Origin: Candidatus Desulfovibrio trichonymphae
GTDB taxonomy: Bacteria > Desulfobacterota > Desulfovibrionia > Desulfovibrionales > Desulfovibrionaceae
Direction: 5' to 3'
DNA: 64,000 nucleotides
Assembly: GCF_002355955.1 (NCBI RefSeq)
Contig: NZ_AP017368.1
Coordinates: 799,501 to 863,500 of the forward strand
Part shown: piece by piece, positions 31,075 to 41,528 of the stretch
Numbering within the stretch: the stretch's first letter is position 1
How the letters are laid out: each line of letters begins with the position of its first letter
Made by a program: the position numbers and the translations under genes
The notes under the pieces: generated by a model
What the model was told of the DNA's origin: nothing
The model's database searches: none
What the model saw: the letters and a program-made list of their open reading frames with translations, nothing else

Positions 31075-32970
31075 TCATTGCGCGCCGCGCGCAGGCGTGT
31101 CTTGCGCGGGCCCGAAAATGTGATCGTAAATTTTTTTCGCTATCGGCCCGGCCACGCTGGAGCCGCCGCCGCCGTGCTCCACCATCACAACAACAACATA
31201 GGTTCTGCCGTTTTTGGAACCCCAGGTGGCTATCCAGGCATGGTCACGCTGTGTGTATTCCATTTCAGACGTTCGCAACCGACGGTCACCGGCGCCCATT
31301 TTCAGCTTGACCACCTGGGCTGTGCCGGTTTTGCCGCCCATGTCTGCGTCTCTGCGGTAAACAACGTGCGCCGTGCCGGCGGACGCTGTTTTTCGCATTG
31401 CGCCGACAATAAAGTTTCTGGTCTCCGCCTTTGCCGGCAGCCGCCCTGTGACAACACGTCCGTCGTTTTCCAGAAGTTGGGGTTTGAGCATATCGCCTCC
31501 GTTCAGCAGCGCCGAAACATACACGGCGATCTGCACGGGCGTGACCAGAGTAAATCCCTGCCCGATGGAAGTGTTGTATGTTTCTCCACGCACCCAGGCT
31601 CTGCCGAAACGGCGCCACTTCCATTCCCGGGAAGGAACAAGGCCTGAACGTTCATGCGGCAGGCTGATGCCGGTGGGGCGCCCGAAGCCGCTGGCCTTGG
31701 CGAATTCTTCTATCTTGTCAATGCCGATCCGTTCGGCCATGAGATAAAAATAAACGTCACAGGAATTGGTGATGGCGCTTTCCATATTGACGCTGCCGTG
31801 TCCGCCGTGTTTCCAGCAGCGGAAAACCTGATTGCCCAGCGTAACTTCGCCGGGGCAGAACACAGTTTCACGGGGGGATATACCACGTTCCAGAAACAGG
31901 GCTGTCATAAGCAGCTTCCAGACAGAACCGGGGGGATAAACGCTTTGTATTACGCGGTTTTGCAGCGGAAAGCGGTTGCTTGTGCGCAGAGCGTCCCAGT
32001 CACGCTTGGAGATGCCTGTCGAGAAAAGATTGTTGTCATAGGCGGGCGAGGTAACAAACGCGCGCAGTTTGCCGGAATCCGGCTCCATGACGACAGCGCA
32101 GCCGGCCTCGCCGCCAAACGCCTCCCAAGACGCCTGCTGAAGGGCGAGGTTGATGGAGAGGTTCATTTCATTCCCGCTGCGCGGTTCTTCGCGCAGGGCT
32201 TTGCCGAGCATGCGCGCGTGGGCGTCCACTTCTACATCATACAGGCCTTTCTGGCCGCGCAGCTGTTTTTCCAGTTCCAGTTCCAGACCCTGTTTGCCCA
32301 CCAGATCGCCCATGGCCAACGTTTCATCGGCAGCCATTTCTTTTTCATTGACTTCAGCCACATAGCCGAGCACATGCGCAAACATATCTTTTTCCGGATA
32401 ATTGCGCTTTGTCCGCACGACAACTTTTAGGCCCGGCCATGCGTATATTTCTGATTCAATGAGGGCAACCAGATCAAAATTGATGTCGGTGAGCAGCAGA
32501 AGCGGCTCAAAGGCTTTTACCTTGAAACGATCCTGCTGGTATTTTTCCCATATCTGTGAAAGGGGGATGCCGGACCAAACGCTGATCTGCGTCAGTGTGA
32601 CCGGGATGTCACGGCAGTCTTCACGCACTAGGGAGAGAGCCCAGGCTGTGCGGTTGTCTGCCAGCACCTTGTCGTTGTTGTCCAGAATACGGCCGCGCGG
32701 CGCGAAAATACGTTCATGGCGCAGGCGGTTTCCATGCGCCTGCCGCGCGAACTCGTCGCCGTGGTGGATTTGCAGATACCACAGGCGCGTCACCAATACA
32801 AAAAAGAGCATGCCCACCAGCACCTGCAACAGAATAACGCCGTTGCGCGGCGGCTGGTAGCGTTCGTTTTCCATATAAATTTTCAGCCAAGCGCGAAACA
32901 CGCTCCCGCGGGGCTGATTTTCTGCGATGTCCGACGAAGGCGGCGTGTTATTATTTTTCAGCATCGTCAT
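31075..32970 (-). CDS. mrdA: Penicillin-binding protein 2 (peptidoglycan transpeptidase)
   Basis: PBP2 cross-links side-wall peptidoglycan in the elongasome. The 631-residue protein has one N-terminal membrane segment (about residues 45-65), a pedestal dimerisation domain, and a transpeptidase domain with the catalytic SVWK (SxxK), NSCDVYFY (SxN equivalent) and GGKTGTAQ. Length is normal. It overlaps the end of mreD by about 20 bp. In-frame ATGs at 32970 and 32964 are both possible. Confidence 0.96.
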   Translation of the reverse strand: MTMLKNNNTPPSSDIAENQPRGSVFRAWLKIYMENERYQPPRNGVILLQVLVGMLFFVLVTRLWYLQIHHGDEFARQAHGNRLRHERIFAPRGRILDNNDKVLADNRTAWALSLVREDCRDIPVTLTQISVWSGIPLSQIWEKYQQDRFKVKAFEPLLLLTDINFDLVALIESEIYAWPGLKVVVRTKRNYPEKDMFAHVLGYVAEVNEKEMAADETLAMGDLVGKQGLELELEKQLRGQKGLYDVEVDAHARMLGKALREEPRSGNEMNLSINLALQQASWEAFGGEAGCAVVMEPDSGKLRAFVTSPAYDNNLFSTGISKRDWDALRTSNRFPLQNRVIQSVYPPGSVWKLLMTALFLERGISPRETVFCPGEVTLGNQVFRCWKHGGHGSVNMESAITNSCDVYFYLMAERIGIDKIEEFAKASGFGRPTGISLPHERSGLVPSREWKWRRFGRAWVRGETYNTSIGQGFTLVTPVQIAVYVSALLNGGDMLKPQLLENDGRVVTGRLPAKAETRNFIVGAMRKTASAGTAHVVYRRDADMGGKTGTAQVVKLKMGAGDRRLRTSEMEYTQRDHAWIATWGSKNGRTYVVVVMVEHGGGGSSVAGPIAKKIYDHIFGPAQDTPARGAQ

Positions 32971-33427
32971 CAGTTCTGAGCCATTGCCGCGTCATGGAGA
33001 GCACGCGCCAGACAACCTGCAGAAAAAGCGCCTGAACAAGGCTTTTATCAAGTGTTTCCTGGATATTGAACGTCAAATTTTGCAATGGTGCCATAAGCCA
33101 GTCGATGGCATAACAGGGCGCTGCAAGACAGGCGGAAAGCAGAAAAACAAAGATAAAGCTTTTCACCTCAAACAGCCATTGCCCCAGCTTGAAAAGCACT
33201 ATCACCATGGCGTACCACACAACGGTCCCGCCAAAAAAACGCGTGCCCATGCCTTCCTGGAGGCTGATAAAGAGCGGCAGCAGCCAGAACATATTTTTGT
33301 AGTCACGCTCCTGCAGCAGAATGAGCAGACCTGCGACCAGAACGTCCAGGCCGGGCACAAACGCCTGCAGCACGATGGCGGCAGGGATGAACAGAGCCCA
33401 CCAGCACAGGTTGCGTGCTCTGTTCAT
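32951..33427 (-). CDS. mreD: Rod shape-determining protein MreD
   Basis: MreD is a small inner-membrane member of the elongasome. The 158-residue product is strongly hydrophobic, with about five membrane segments, and weakly conserved as usual. The call rests largely on position between mreC and mrdA. Its ATG overlaps the mreC stop (33424-33427) and its end overlaps mrdA, so the three are translationally coupled. Confidence 0.87.
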   Translation of the reverse strand: MNRARNLCWWALFIPAAIVLQAFVPGLDVLVAGLLILLQERDYKNMFWLLPLFISLQEGMGTRFFGGTVVWYAMVIVLFKLGQWLFEVKSFIFVFLLSACLAAPCYAIDWLMAPLQNLTFNIQETLDKSLVQALFLQVVWRVLSMTRQWLRTDDDAEK

Positions 33428-34319
33428 TGTGCTGTGGCCGCCGGCGGCGCGGGCTGGCCCATGGGCCGTATGGGGCCGTGGTCAGGCGCCTCCGGCGGAC
33501 GCGCGACGTCGACAGAAGCAAGCAGGATCACTTCTTCAAGGTGACGCAAGTCCACCATGGACTCGGCTTCCACGGCCATGAATTGCGTGTAGTCAGAGGG
33601 AGCAACGCTGGTCACGCGGGCCACGGGAATACCCTTGGGGTATTTTTTGTCCAGACCGGATGTAAGCAGCACTTCATCCTGTTTGATATTGGCGTCGCGC
33701 TGCACGAAGTTGACTTCAAGGTTTTGTCCGGGGCCACGGCCCGCCAGAATGCCGAAGGCGCGGCTTGTCTGGGAAAAGACAGCGATGCGGCTGTTTTGAT
33801 CTGTCAGCAGCAGCACGGTGGACGTGTGCGGGCTTGCCCGCAGCACACGCCCCACAAGGCCGTTGTGGGTGACAAGCGGTGTGCCGGGCCGCGCTTCCGT
33901 TACATAACCGCGGTTTATGGTAATGCTGTCCAGCACGGCGTTGGGCCCCATGCGGCCGGCAATCACGCGCGCGCCCACCGGCCGCAAGCTTGCGTACTTG
34001 GGCAGGTCTATGAGTTCGCGCAGACGTTTGAGTTCGGCAAGGTCCTCGCCCACGGCCTGAAAGCGGGATTCCATATTCCGAAGTTCGGTTTTGAGACGTT
34101 CATTTTCTTCCCGTGTATTGACGATATCAAAATAACGCCGCCAAAAGCCCGCAACCGAGTCCTGTATGGAACGCAACGGTGCCAAGGCGGAACCTGCGAG
34201 CTCAAGACCGATGTTGGCGGCAATATCGTCCAGCGTGCGGGTGCGCTGGTTCCAAGTGTACATACCCAGGAAGAGGATGAGCAGTATTCCCGCGAGAATT
34301 AGAACACGCCGCGACGTCA

Positions 34320-34320
<1 letters not shown>
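33424..34320 (-). CDS. mreC: Rod shape-determining protein MreC
   Basis: MreC is a periplasmic scaffold that links MreB filaments with PBP2/RodA. The 298-residue protein has an N-terminal membrane segment (about residues 5-23), a coiled coil around 65-100 (REENERLKTELRNMES), and a double beta-barrel domain with TPLVTHNGLVGRVLR. The start is GTG at 34320, which shares its G with the last base of the mreB stop codon (TAGTG), indicating tight coupling. The C-terminus is Pro/Ala rich. Confidence 0.93.
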
Positions 34321-35417
<1,097 letters not shown>

Positions 35418-35563
35418 TCAAGCGTGATCAGTTTGCAGCGAAAACCAACATAAAGTCAAGACAGAGAAGGTAAAGTTCAAAATCTTTTACGTTGTGGCTG
35501 CATTTGAAACAATGGCGAGTATCATTTCTTGCCGCTGTTCAGATCAGGTGCATTTTTGCGGGC

Positions 35564-35569
35564 TATAAT
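35564..35569 (+). promoter_or_regulatory. Possible -10 element for the HD-domain gene
   Basis: A consensus TATAAT lies 66 bp before the ATG at 35635, in the otherwise empty 274-bp gap between divergent mreB and the HD gene. The hexamer 17 bp upstream (AGATCA) is a poor -35, so the assignment is weak. Confidence 0.3.
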
Positions 35570-35634
35570 CTCATGACTGAAAAACGCCGTCATTTCCGCA
35601 TTGTCAAAAGTCAACGAAGGCTGTACACAGGCAC

Positions 35635-36420
35635 ATGACGAAAATTTTTACAAACGACATAAGCTTTCATGAACAGTGGTTCCTGCAGTACGCCGCGCGC
35701 GAGTGCGCCAAAGAACAGGAAGACCCTGCTCCTCTTGATTTAAAAATCCGGCATACACAGACGGTTTTTGCCATCGCCCGTCGCATTGCGGCAAGCGTGT
35801 CTTTCACGCCCGATCAGACCAGGGCCTGTCTTTTGGCGGCGCTTTATCATGATATGGCTCGTTTTGAGCAATATTTGCAATACCGCACGTTCAAAGACAA
35901 GGAATCCTGCAATCACGGCCTTCTGGGCGTTAAAATTCTCAAGCGTGAAGCCCGTCTTGCAGAAGAGGGCGCCGTTGTGCAGCGCATGGTGCTTGCGGCT
36001 GTCGGACTGCACAACCGTTTCGCCCTGCCCGCCGGTTTGCCGGACAAAATCTGCAGGGTCGCGCATGTTGTGCGCGACGCGGACAAGCTGGACATTCTGC
36101 GTATCATGGCTGAGCATCTGTCCGGCCAAGCGCCGTACAAGCCGACCGTTGTGCTAAATTTGCCGGACGAGCCGGCGCTGTGCGGAGCGGCTGTACTGAA
36201 AGCCGCCGTGGAAGGCCGCGTCGCGGCCTATTGCGAACTGCGCAGTGTGAATGATTTTCGCGTATTGCTCGGCACATGGTTTTTTGACCTGCATTTTCAA
36301 AGCAGCAGACGTCAGTTTATAGAAGACGGGCACGCCGCACGCATACTTACGGCACTGCCTGACGCGCCGCCATACGGCACGGCACGGAAACTGCTGCTGA
36401 AACGGCTTGGGGCGAAGTAA
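35635..36420 (+). CDS. HD-domain phosphohydrolase
   Basis: The 261-residue protein has an HD metal site: a first His in KIRHTQTVFAIARRI (about residue 40), the HD pair in YHDMARFEQ (about residue 79), then HNRF and a later Asp in VVRDADKLDILR. This pattern is typical of HD phosphohydrolases of unknown substrate acting on nucleotides or phosphoesters. No membrane segment or partner domain is present. The ATG at 35635 lacks a clear ribosome site. It converges on surE. Confidence 0.8.
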   Translation: MTKIFTNDISFHEQWFLQYAARECAKEQEDPAPLDLKIRHTQTVFAIARRIAASVSFTPDQTRACLLAALYHDMARFEQYLQYRTFKDKESCNHGLLGVKILKREARLAEEGAVVQRMVLAAVGLHNRFALPAGLPDKICRVAHVVRDADKLDILRIMAEHLSGQAPYKPTVVLNLPDEPALCGAAVLKAAVEGRVAAYCELRSVNDFRVLLGTWFFDLHFQSSRRQFIEDGHAARILTALPDAPPYGTARKLLLKRLGAK

Positions 36421-36448
36421 GCAAACAGCAACGGCAATAAACAGCCGG

Positions 36449-37213
36449 TTACGGCGTGTCGGCGGCAAGACCGCTCAGCGCCGCGAGCCCTTCATGGTCG
36501 GTAAATTCAAAACGCAGCGGGGTTATGGTGATATAGCCCCTGTTAAGCATCTCCTTGTCTGAACCTGCGTTGATGGTGTGCAGCGGAATTTCGCCTTCCA
36601 GCCACCAGTAGGGAGCGCCTCGCGGATCTTTGTGCTCAAGGTAAACGTTTTTCCACACGGCGCTGGTCTGCGGACAGGGTTTTATCCCCTTTGCCGCGTC
36701 AAGCCCGCCCGCCGGATAGTTAACGTTCACCACCCTGCGCGCGGCAAGCAGGGTCCAGTCTATACGGGCGGCGAGCGCCACAACATGCCTCGCCTGCGGC
36801 AGCAGATCCACGCTCGCCTTATGGTCGTCGTGAGACACGGCAAGACTCGGAAGTTCTTCAAGCGCCGCCTCTGTGGCTGCCCCCACAGTGCCGGAATAGA
36901 GAATGTCCGGCCCGACATTAGGGCCGGCGTTGATGCCCGAGATGACAAGATCCGGTTTTTGGGGCAACAGACGCGCCAGCGCCAGCTTGACGCAGTCTGT
37001 AGGAGTGCCGTACACGCCGAGACCGAAAAAGGCGGGCTCCACAATTTCCACGACGCGCACAGGCTCAAAAACCGTGAGAGAATGCCCCACGCCTGACTGC
37101 TGACGCATGGGCGCAACCACACGCACATTGTGGCCGGATTCCAGCAGCGCCGCATAGAGCGCTCTGATGCCTCTGGCGCGGATGCCGTCGTCGTTGGTCA
37201 AAAGAACGTCCAT
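36449..37213 (-). CDS. surE: 5'/3'-nucleotidase SurE
   Basis: SurE is a survival protein with nucleoside 5'- and 3'-monophosphatase activity. The 254-residue protein begins MDVLLTNDDGI, the metal-binding signature, and has SGINAGPNVG and GTPTDCVKLAL, all conserved. I start it at 37213 with GAGGT upstream; codons up to 37258 are not part of the family's N-terminus. It is divergent from the OB/HD nuclease gene by 59 bp. Confidence 0.96.
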   Translation of the reverse strand: MDVLLTNDDGIRARGIRALYAALLESGHNVRVVAPMRQQSGVGHSLTVFEPVRVVEIVEPAFFGLGVYGTPTDCVKLALARLLPQKPDLVISGINAGPNVGPDILYSGTVGAATEAALEELPSLAVSHDDHKASVDLLPQARHVVALAARIDWTLLAARRVVNVNYPAGGLDAAKGIKPCPQTSAVWKNVYLEHKDPRGAPYWWLEGEIPLHTINAGSDKEMLNRGYITITPLRFEFTDHEGLAALSGLAADTP

Positions 37214-37272
37214 TTGACAATACCTCGGAAAGAAGGAAAATATATGCGTAAACTGCACAATGGAAGAGTATT

Positions 37273-38304
37273 ATGGAAAAAGGCTGTTACGTCAAAGACA
37301 TTACCCCGGCTGCGGAAGCGCGCGGTCTGTTTGTAGTCAGTCATGCGGTTCAGAGCCAGTCGCGCAACGGGCCCTATTGGCGATTGACCTTGGACGACGC
37401 CAGCGGCAGCCTGGAAGCCAAAATATGGCATCCTTTAAGCGCCGAGTTCAGCAATATCCCCACAGGTTCCCTCGTTTGGGCAGAGGGTCGGGCCGGTCTG
37501 TACCGTGAACAGATACAGCTCACGGTAGATCAGATGCGCATCCTTTCCCCCAGGGAGGCTGAAGAAGCGGACAAGGCCGCTCTGTTGCCGCACGGACCGT
37601 ATGATCCTGACGCCATGCTGGAAGAATTGCTCGCGCTGGTAAAGGAAGAATTTCACTACTCCCCCTGGCGCAAACTGGCGTTTTCCGTTTTCAAAAATCA
37701 GGAGCTGCGCTCGGCCTTCCGTGTTTGCCCGGCGGCCAAAAGCATACATCACGCGTACATGGGTGGTCTTTTGGAGCACACGTTGAGCGTGTTCAAACTT
37801 TGCCGGCGCATTGCGGAGCAATACCCGGAATTAGACCGGCAAACGCTGCTCTGCGGCGCGCTTTTTCACGACCTCGGCAAAATTCGCGAATTTTCCGGCG
37901 GCATCACCAACGATTATACATGTGAGGGACGTCTTTTAGGGCATCTGGAACTGGGCATTGAACTGCTTGTCCCGCATATGGCCGCCTCTGGTCTTGAAGA
38001 AGACCTCCAACGCCATTTGAAACATCTTATTTTAAGCCATCACGGCGAACCGGAATTCGGCGCCGCGCGACCGCCCCACACGCCTGAAGCTTTTGCCCTG
38101 CACCATGCCGACAATCTGGACGCCAAAATGGCGCAATGCCGGGGTCTGTTCGCTCATCTGGGCGAAGACGGGCAAGACTGGACGCCGTGGCAGTCATCAC
38201 TGGGCAGGCAGATGCACCGGGCCGCGCGCACGCCTGAAACCCCAGCCGCCACAGGCCGCAAAAAAGCGCCGAGGGAAGCATGTTTATCTCTTTTGAAGGC
38301 ATAG
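37273..38304 (+). CDS. OB-fold plus HD-domain exoribonuclease (YhaM-like)
   Basis: The 343-residue protein has an N-terminal OB-fold nucleic-acid-binding domain (about residues 10-85, ending in the AEGRAG and QLTVDQMRIL strands) and an HD domain with GGLLEHTLSV, LFHDLGKIREF and LSHHGEPEFG. This order matches the 3'-5' exoribonuclease YhaM and related proteins. GGAAGAG precedes the ATG at 37273. Its end overlaps tmk by 25 bp, indicating an operon. Substrate (RNA or single-stranded DNA) is inferred from family. Confidence 0.87.
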   Translation: MEKGCYVKDITPAAEARGLFVVSHAVQSQSRNGPYWRLTLDDASGSLEAKIWHPLSAEFSNIPTGSLVWAEGRAGLYREQIQLTVDQMRILSPREAEEADKAALLPHGPYDPDAMLEELLALVKEEFHYSPWRKLAFSVFKNQELRSAFRVCPAAKSIHHAYMGGLLEHTLSVFKLCRRIAEQYPELDRQTLLCGALFHDLGKIREFSGGITNDYTCEGRLLGHLELGIELLVPHMAASGLEEDLQRHLKHLILSHHGEPEFGAARPPHTPEAFALHHADNLDAKMAQCRGLFAHLGEDGQDWTPWQSSLGRQMHRAARTPETPAATGRKKAPREACLSLLKA

Positions 38305-38933
38305 ACGGTTCCGGCAAATCTACAGTGATACGCATGCTTGCAGAATATTTGCAGCACTCCGGGTATAAACCCCTGCTTACCCGTGAGCCCGGCGGCTGTA
38401 CCCTTGGGCACAGCCTGCGTCCGATTCTGCTGAACGCCCGTACAAGCGGGCTTTCCTGCCGGGCCGAGCTCTATCTTTTTCTTGCTGACCGGGCGCAGCA
38501 TGTGCGCGAGGTTATACGCCCGGCGCTGAAGGCTGGTCAGATTGTGCTCTGTGATCGCTATACTGATTCAACACTGGCGTATCAGGGCTATGGACGGGGC
38601 CTTAACCCTGAGCATCTGCGCCGCATTAATGAAATGGCCACCGGCGGCCTTCTGCCGGACCTGACCCTGCTTCTGAACCTGCCTGTACACTGCGGCCTTA
38701 CGCGGGCCGTGCAGCGTAACCGGGAGGAAGGCACCGTGCTTTCCGAAGGGCGTTTTGACGCGGAAAGTCAGGCCTTTCACGAAGTTGTGCGTCAAGGTTA
38801 CCTTGCCCTTGCTGCCGAAGAATCCTCACGTTTTGTCATTATAGATGCGGCGCGACCGGCTGGCGACGTCGTTCTGCAATGTCTTTCGGCTGTGGAAAAC
38901 GTCTTGCGGCAGCGCGGCAAGGGTCTGGATTAA
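38280..38933 (+). CDS. tmk: Thymidylate kinase
   Basis: Tmk phosphorylates dTMP to dTDP. The 217-residue protein begins MFISFEGIDGSGKST (P-loop), has TREPGG with the conserved acidic/Arg pair and DRYTDSTLAYQGYGRGL. Length is normal. It overlaps the preceding nuclease gene and lies 25 bp before the HDAC-like gene on the same strand, so the four or five plus-strand genes from 37273 to 42743 probably form one operon. Confidence 0.96.
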   Translation: MFISFEGIDGSGKSTVIRMLAEYLQHSGYKPLLTREPGGCTLGHSLRPILLNARTSGLSCRAELYLFLADRAQHVREVIRPALKAGQIVLCDRYTDSTLAYQGYGRGLNPEHLRRINEMATGGLLPDLTLLLNLPVHCGLTRAVQRNREEGTVLSEGRFDAESQAFHEVVRQGYLALAAEESSRFVIIDAARPAGDVVLQCLSAVENVLRQRGKGLD

Positions 38934-38958
38934 TCCTGCAACGTCATCATCACAGCTT

Positions 38959-40323
38959 ATGCGCACTGAACAAAACGCCTTTCCGCAGCTTTTGCCGCAT
39001 GAAGAATCCACTCATGCCGGTCGGTTGGGAGTGGTCTTTTTTCCGGCTTTTGACTGGGCCATTTCCGCAACACACCCGGAACGCGAAGAACGACTGCTTT
39101 ACACCTGCGACCAGTTACATGAAGAAGGCCTTTTCGACATTCCCGGCATCACCGAATACCGGCCGAATTTCACCGAGCAGGCCGATCTGGCGCGTGCGCA
39201 TTTTTGTCTGCCGAACGTCGCGGCCGTCAGCACGGATTCGCATCTGGCCTCCGCCGGCGCGGCTGTCACGGCCGCCCGTCTTGTGCTGGAAAAAAAGGCG
39301 GACAAGGCCTTTGCCCTCGCGCGGCCGCCGGGCCACCATGCCATGCGTGTGGTCCACGGCAATCGCGGCTTCTGCAACATCAACAATGAAGCCGTCATGG
39401 TGGAATATGTCCGCGATCACTGGCCACATCCGGAAGGCCGTCCCCTGCGCATCGCCATTGTGGATACCGACGTGCACCACGGTGACGGCAGTCAGGACAT
39501 ATTCTGGAATGATCCGCACACGCTTTTCATTTCCCTGCATCAGGACGGCCGCACCTTGTATCCCGGCAGCGGCTTTCCGGGTGAATGCGGCGGTCCGGGA
39601 GCCCTTGGCCGTACGATAAACATTCCCCTGCCGCCGGAGACGGCGGATGAGGGATACCTGTACGCCGTCAAAAACGCCGTGCTGCCGATTCTTGCTGAAT
39701 TTAAACCTGATCTCGTCATTAATTCCGCCGGGCAGGACAATCACTTCAGCGACCCCCTGGCCAACATGCGGCTCTCCGCCCAAGGCTACGCAGCCTTAAA
39801 CCGTGCACTTAATCCGGATATTGCCGTGCTGGAAGGCGGGTACGCTATCCGCGGTGCGTTGCCGTATGTTAACATGGGCATTTGCCTCGCGCTGGCGGGG
39901 CTGCCTTTTGAAGACATTCGCGAGCCGGATTGGCGGCCGGAATCCGTTCGTCAGCGCCCTGAAACAAGCCGCTGTATTGCCGGCATATGCGACAAGGCCT
40001 TGCGGATGTATCGTCGCCCTCCTGTCAGACCCACAGAAGGGCAGGAAGAAGACGGCTGGTGGACGCGGCGCAGACATATTTTTTACGACACAGACATGCT
40101 GCGCGAAAGTCAGCATGAAGGCTGGCGGCTGTGCGCGGACTGTTCCGGCCTGGGACGCATTGAAACAAGCTCGGAACGCGTGGCGCGTTCTCTGTGCATT
40201 CTCATCCCGCGCCATGCCTGCCCGCGCTGCCGAGAGGAAGGCGCGGCCTTGGCGGAAAAAGGCCACAGCAGCGCACGCTACGCGCATGTGCTTATGATTG
40301 ATCACAATAAAAAGGAAGCGTGA
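38959..40323 (+). CDS. Histone deacetylase superfamily deacetylase with C-terminal Zn ribbon
   Basis: The 454-residue protein has the arginase/deacetylase fold motifs: RPPGHHA, GFCNINNEA, the zinc-binding DTDVHHGDGSQDIF and SAGQDNH. After about residue 370 a tail contains two Cys pairs (CADC and CPRC) that look like a zinc ribbon. Bacterial members act on acetylpolyamines or small acetylated compounds. The gene is immediately followed, with a TGATG overlap, by two polyamine-synthesis genes, which suggests an acetylpolyamine or related substrate; that is inference. The ATG at 38959 has no clear ribosome site, and an upstream in-frame stretch overlaps tmk. Confidence 0.9.
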   Translation: MRTEQNAFPQLLPHEESTHAGRLGVVFFPAFDWAISATHPEREERLLYTCDQLHEEGLFDIPGITEYRPNFTEQADLARAHFCLPNVAAVSTDSHLASAGAAVTAARLVLEKKADKAFALARPPGHHAMRVVHGNRGFCNINNEAVMVEYVRDHWPHPEGRPLRIAIVDTDVHHGDGSQDIFWNDPHTLFISLHQDGRTLYPGSGFPGECGGPGALGRTINIPLPPETADEGYLYAVKNAVLPILAEFKPDLVINSAGQDNHFSDPLANMRLSAQGYAALNRALNPDIAVLEGGYAIRGALPYVNMGICLALAGLPFEDIREPDWRPESVRQRPETSRCIAGICDKALRMYRRPPVRPTEGQEEDGWWTRRRHIFYDTDMLRESQHEGWRLCADCSGLGRIETSSERVARSLCILIPRHACPRCREEGAALAEKGHSSARYAHVLMIDHNKKEA

Positions 40324-41525
40324 TGGCAAATATTCTGATTATCGGCGCGGGCGGCGTCGGCAGTGTTGTTGCGCATAAATGCGCCGAAGCTGCAAAAAAA
40401 ACAGGCGTTTTTGAAAAAATTACGCTGGCCGCGCGCACGCTTTCGCGCTGTGAAAAAGCGGCGCAAAACGTTCAAGCGCGCCTTGGCGTCAGCGTGGGCA
40501 CAGCCCGTGTGAACGCGAACAATATGCAGGATCTCTACAGTCTCATCCATGCCGTCAAGGCGGATATTGTTTGTAATGTGGCGCTGCCCTATCAGAATCT
40601 GCATATTATGGACGCCTGCCTTGCCTGCGGCGCGCATTATATTGATACAGCCAATTATGAACCAGAGGACACGGCAAAATTTGAATACAAGTGGCAATGG
40701 AAGTACGCCGGTCGCTTTCGCAAAGCGGGGCTGACCTCGCTGCTGGGCTCCGGCTTTGACCCAGGCGTGACCAATGTTTTTGCGGCTTGGGTTATGAAGC
40801 ACAAACTGGACGAAGTGCATGTGCTCGACATTATTGACTGTAATGACGGCGATCACGGCAGGCCTTTTGCCACCAACTTCAACCCGGAGATCAATATTCG
40901 CGAGGTGACGGCACGCGGCCGTTATTGGGAACGCGGCGAATGGGTGAAGACAGACCCGCTCGCATGGTCAATGGAATATGATTTTCCGGACGGCATAGGT
41001 CGTAAAAAATGCTTTCTGCTGTATCATGAAGAGCTGGAATCGCTTGTCACGCATTTGCAGGGCCTGCGGCGGGCGCGCTTTTGGATGACGTTTTCAGAAA
41101 ATTACCTGAACCATCTCAAAGTGCTCGGCAATGTGGGCATGACCGGCACCACGCCAGTCCGTTTTGAAGGACGGGACATCGTCCCTGTGCGGTTTTTGGC
41201 GGCTCTTTTGCCTGATCCGGCTTCGCTCGGCCCTGTCACCAGGGGCAAAACCTGTATCGGCAATCTTATGCGCGGCTTGAAAGACGGGCAGGAGAAAAAC
41301 GTTTACATTTACAATACCTGCGATCATGAAGCCTGCTTTGCCGAAGTCGGCGCCCAAGCTGTTTCCTATACCACGGGCGTGCCGGCCATGATAGGGACAA
41401 AACTCATTGCCGAAGGCACATGGCGCAGACCCGGCGTGTGGAACATGGAACAGTTTGATCCGGATCCTTTCATGCATGACCTCGCAACGTATGGCCTGCC
41501 CTGGCAGTGCGTGGATGCGGCATAG
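40323..41525 (+). CDS. Carboxynorspermidine synthase (saccharopine dehydrogenase-like)
   Basis: This NADPH-dependent enzyme condenses aspartate semialdehyde with a diamine (putrescine or diaminopropane) to carboxy(nor)spermidine. The 400-residue protein begins MANILIIGAGGVGSVVAHK, a Rossmann motif, and has the family segments YIDTANYEP and GSGFDPGVTNVFAAW. The ATG at 40323 shares its A with the stop of the deacetylase gene (TGATG) and has AAGGAAG upstream. The decarboxylase gene follows after 3 bp, so the pair forms the alternative spermidine route. Confidence 0.93.
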   Translation: MANILIIGAGGVGSVVAHKCAEAAKKTGVFEKITLAARTLSRCEKAAQNVQARLGVSVGTARVNANNMQDLYSLIHAVKADIVCNVALPYQNLHIMDACLACGAHYIDTANYEPEDTAKFEYKWQWKYAGRFRKAGLTSLLGSGFDPGVTNVFAAWVMKHKLDEVHVLDIIDCNDGDHGRPFATNFNPEINIREVTARGRYWERGEWVKTDPLAWSMEYDFPDGIGRKKCFLLYHEELESLVTHLQGLRRARFWMTFSENYLNHLKVLGNVGMTGTTPVRFEGRDIVPVRFLAALLPDPASLGPVTRGKTCIGNLMRGLKDGQEKNVYIYNTCDHEACFAEVGAQAVSYTTGVPAMIGTKLIAEGTWRRPGVWNMEQFDPDPFMHDLATYGLPWQCVDAA

Positions 41526-41528
41526 GCT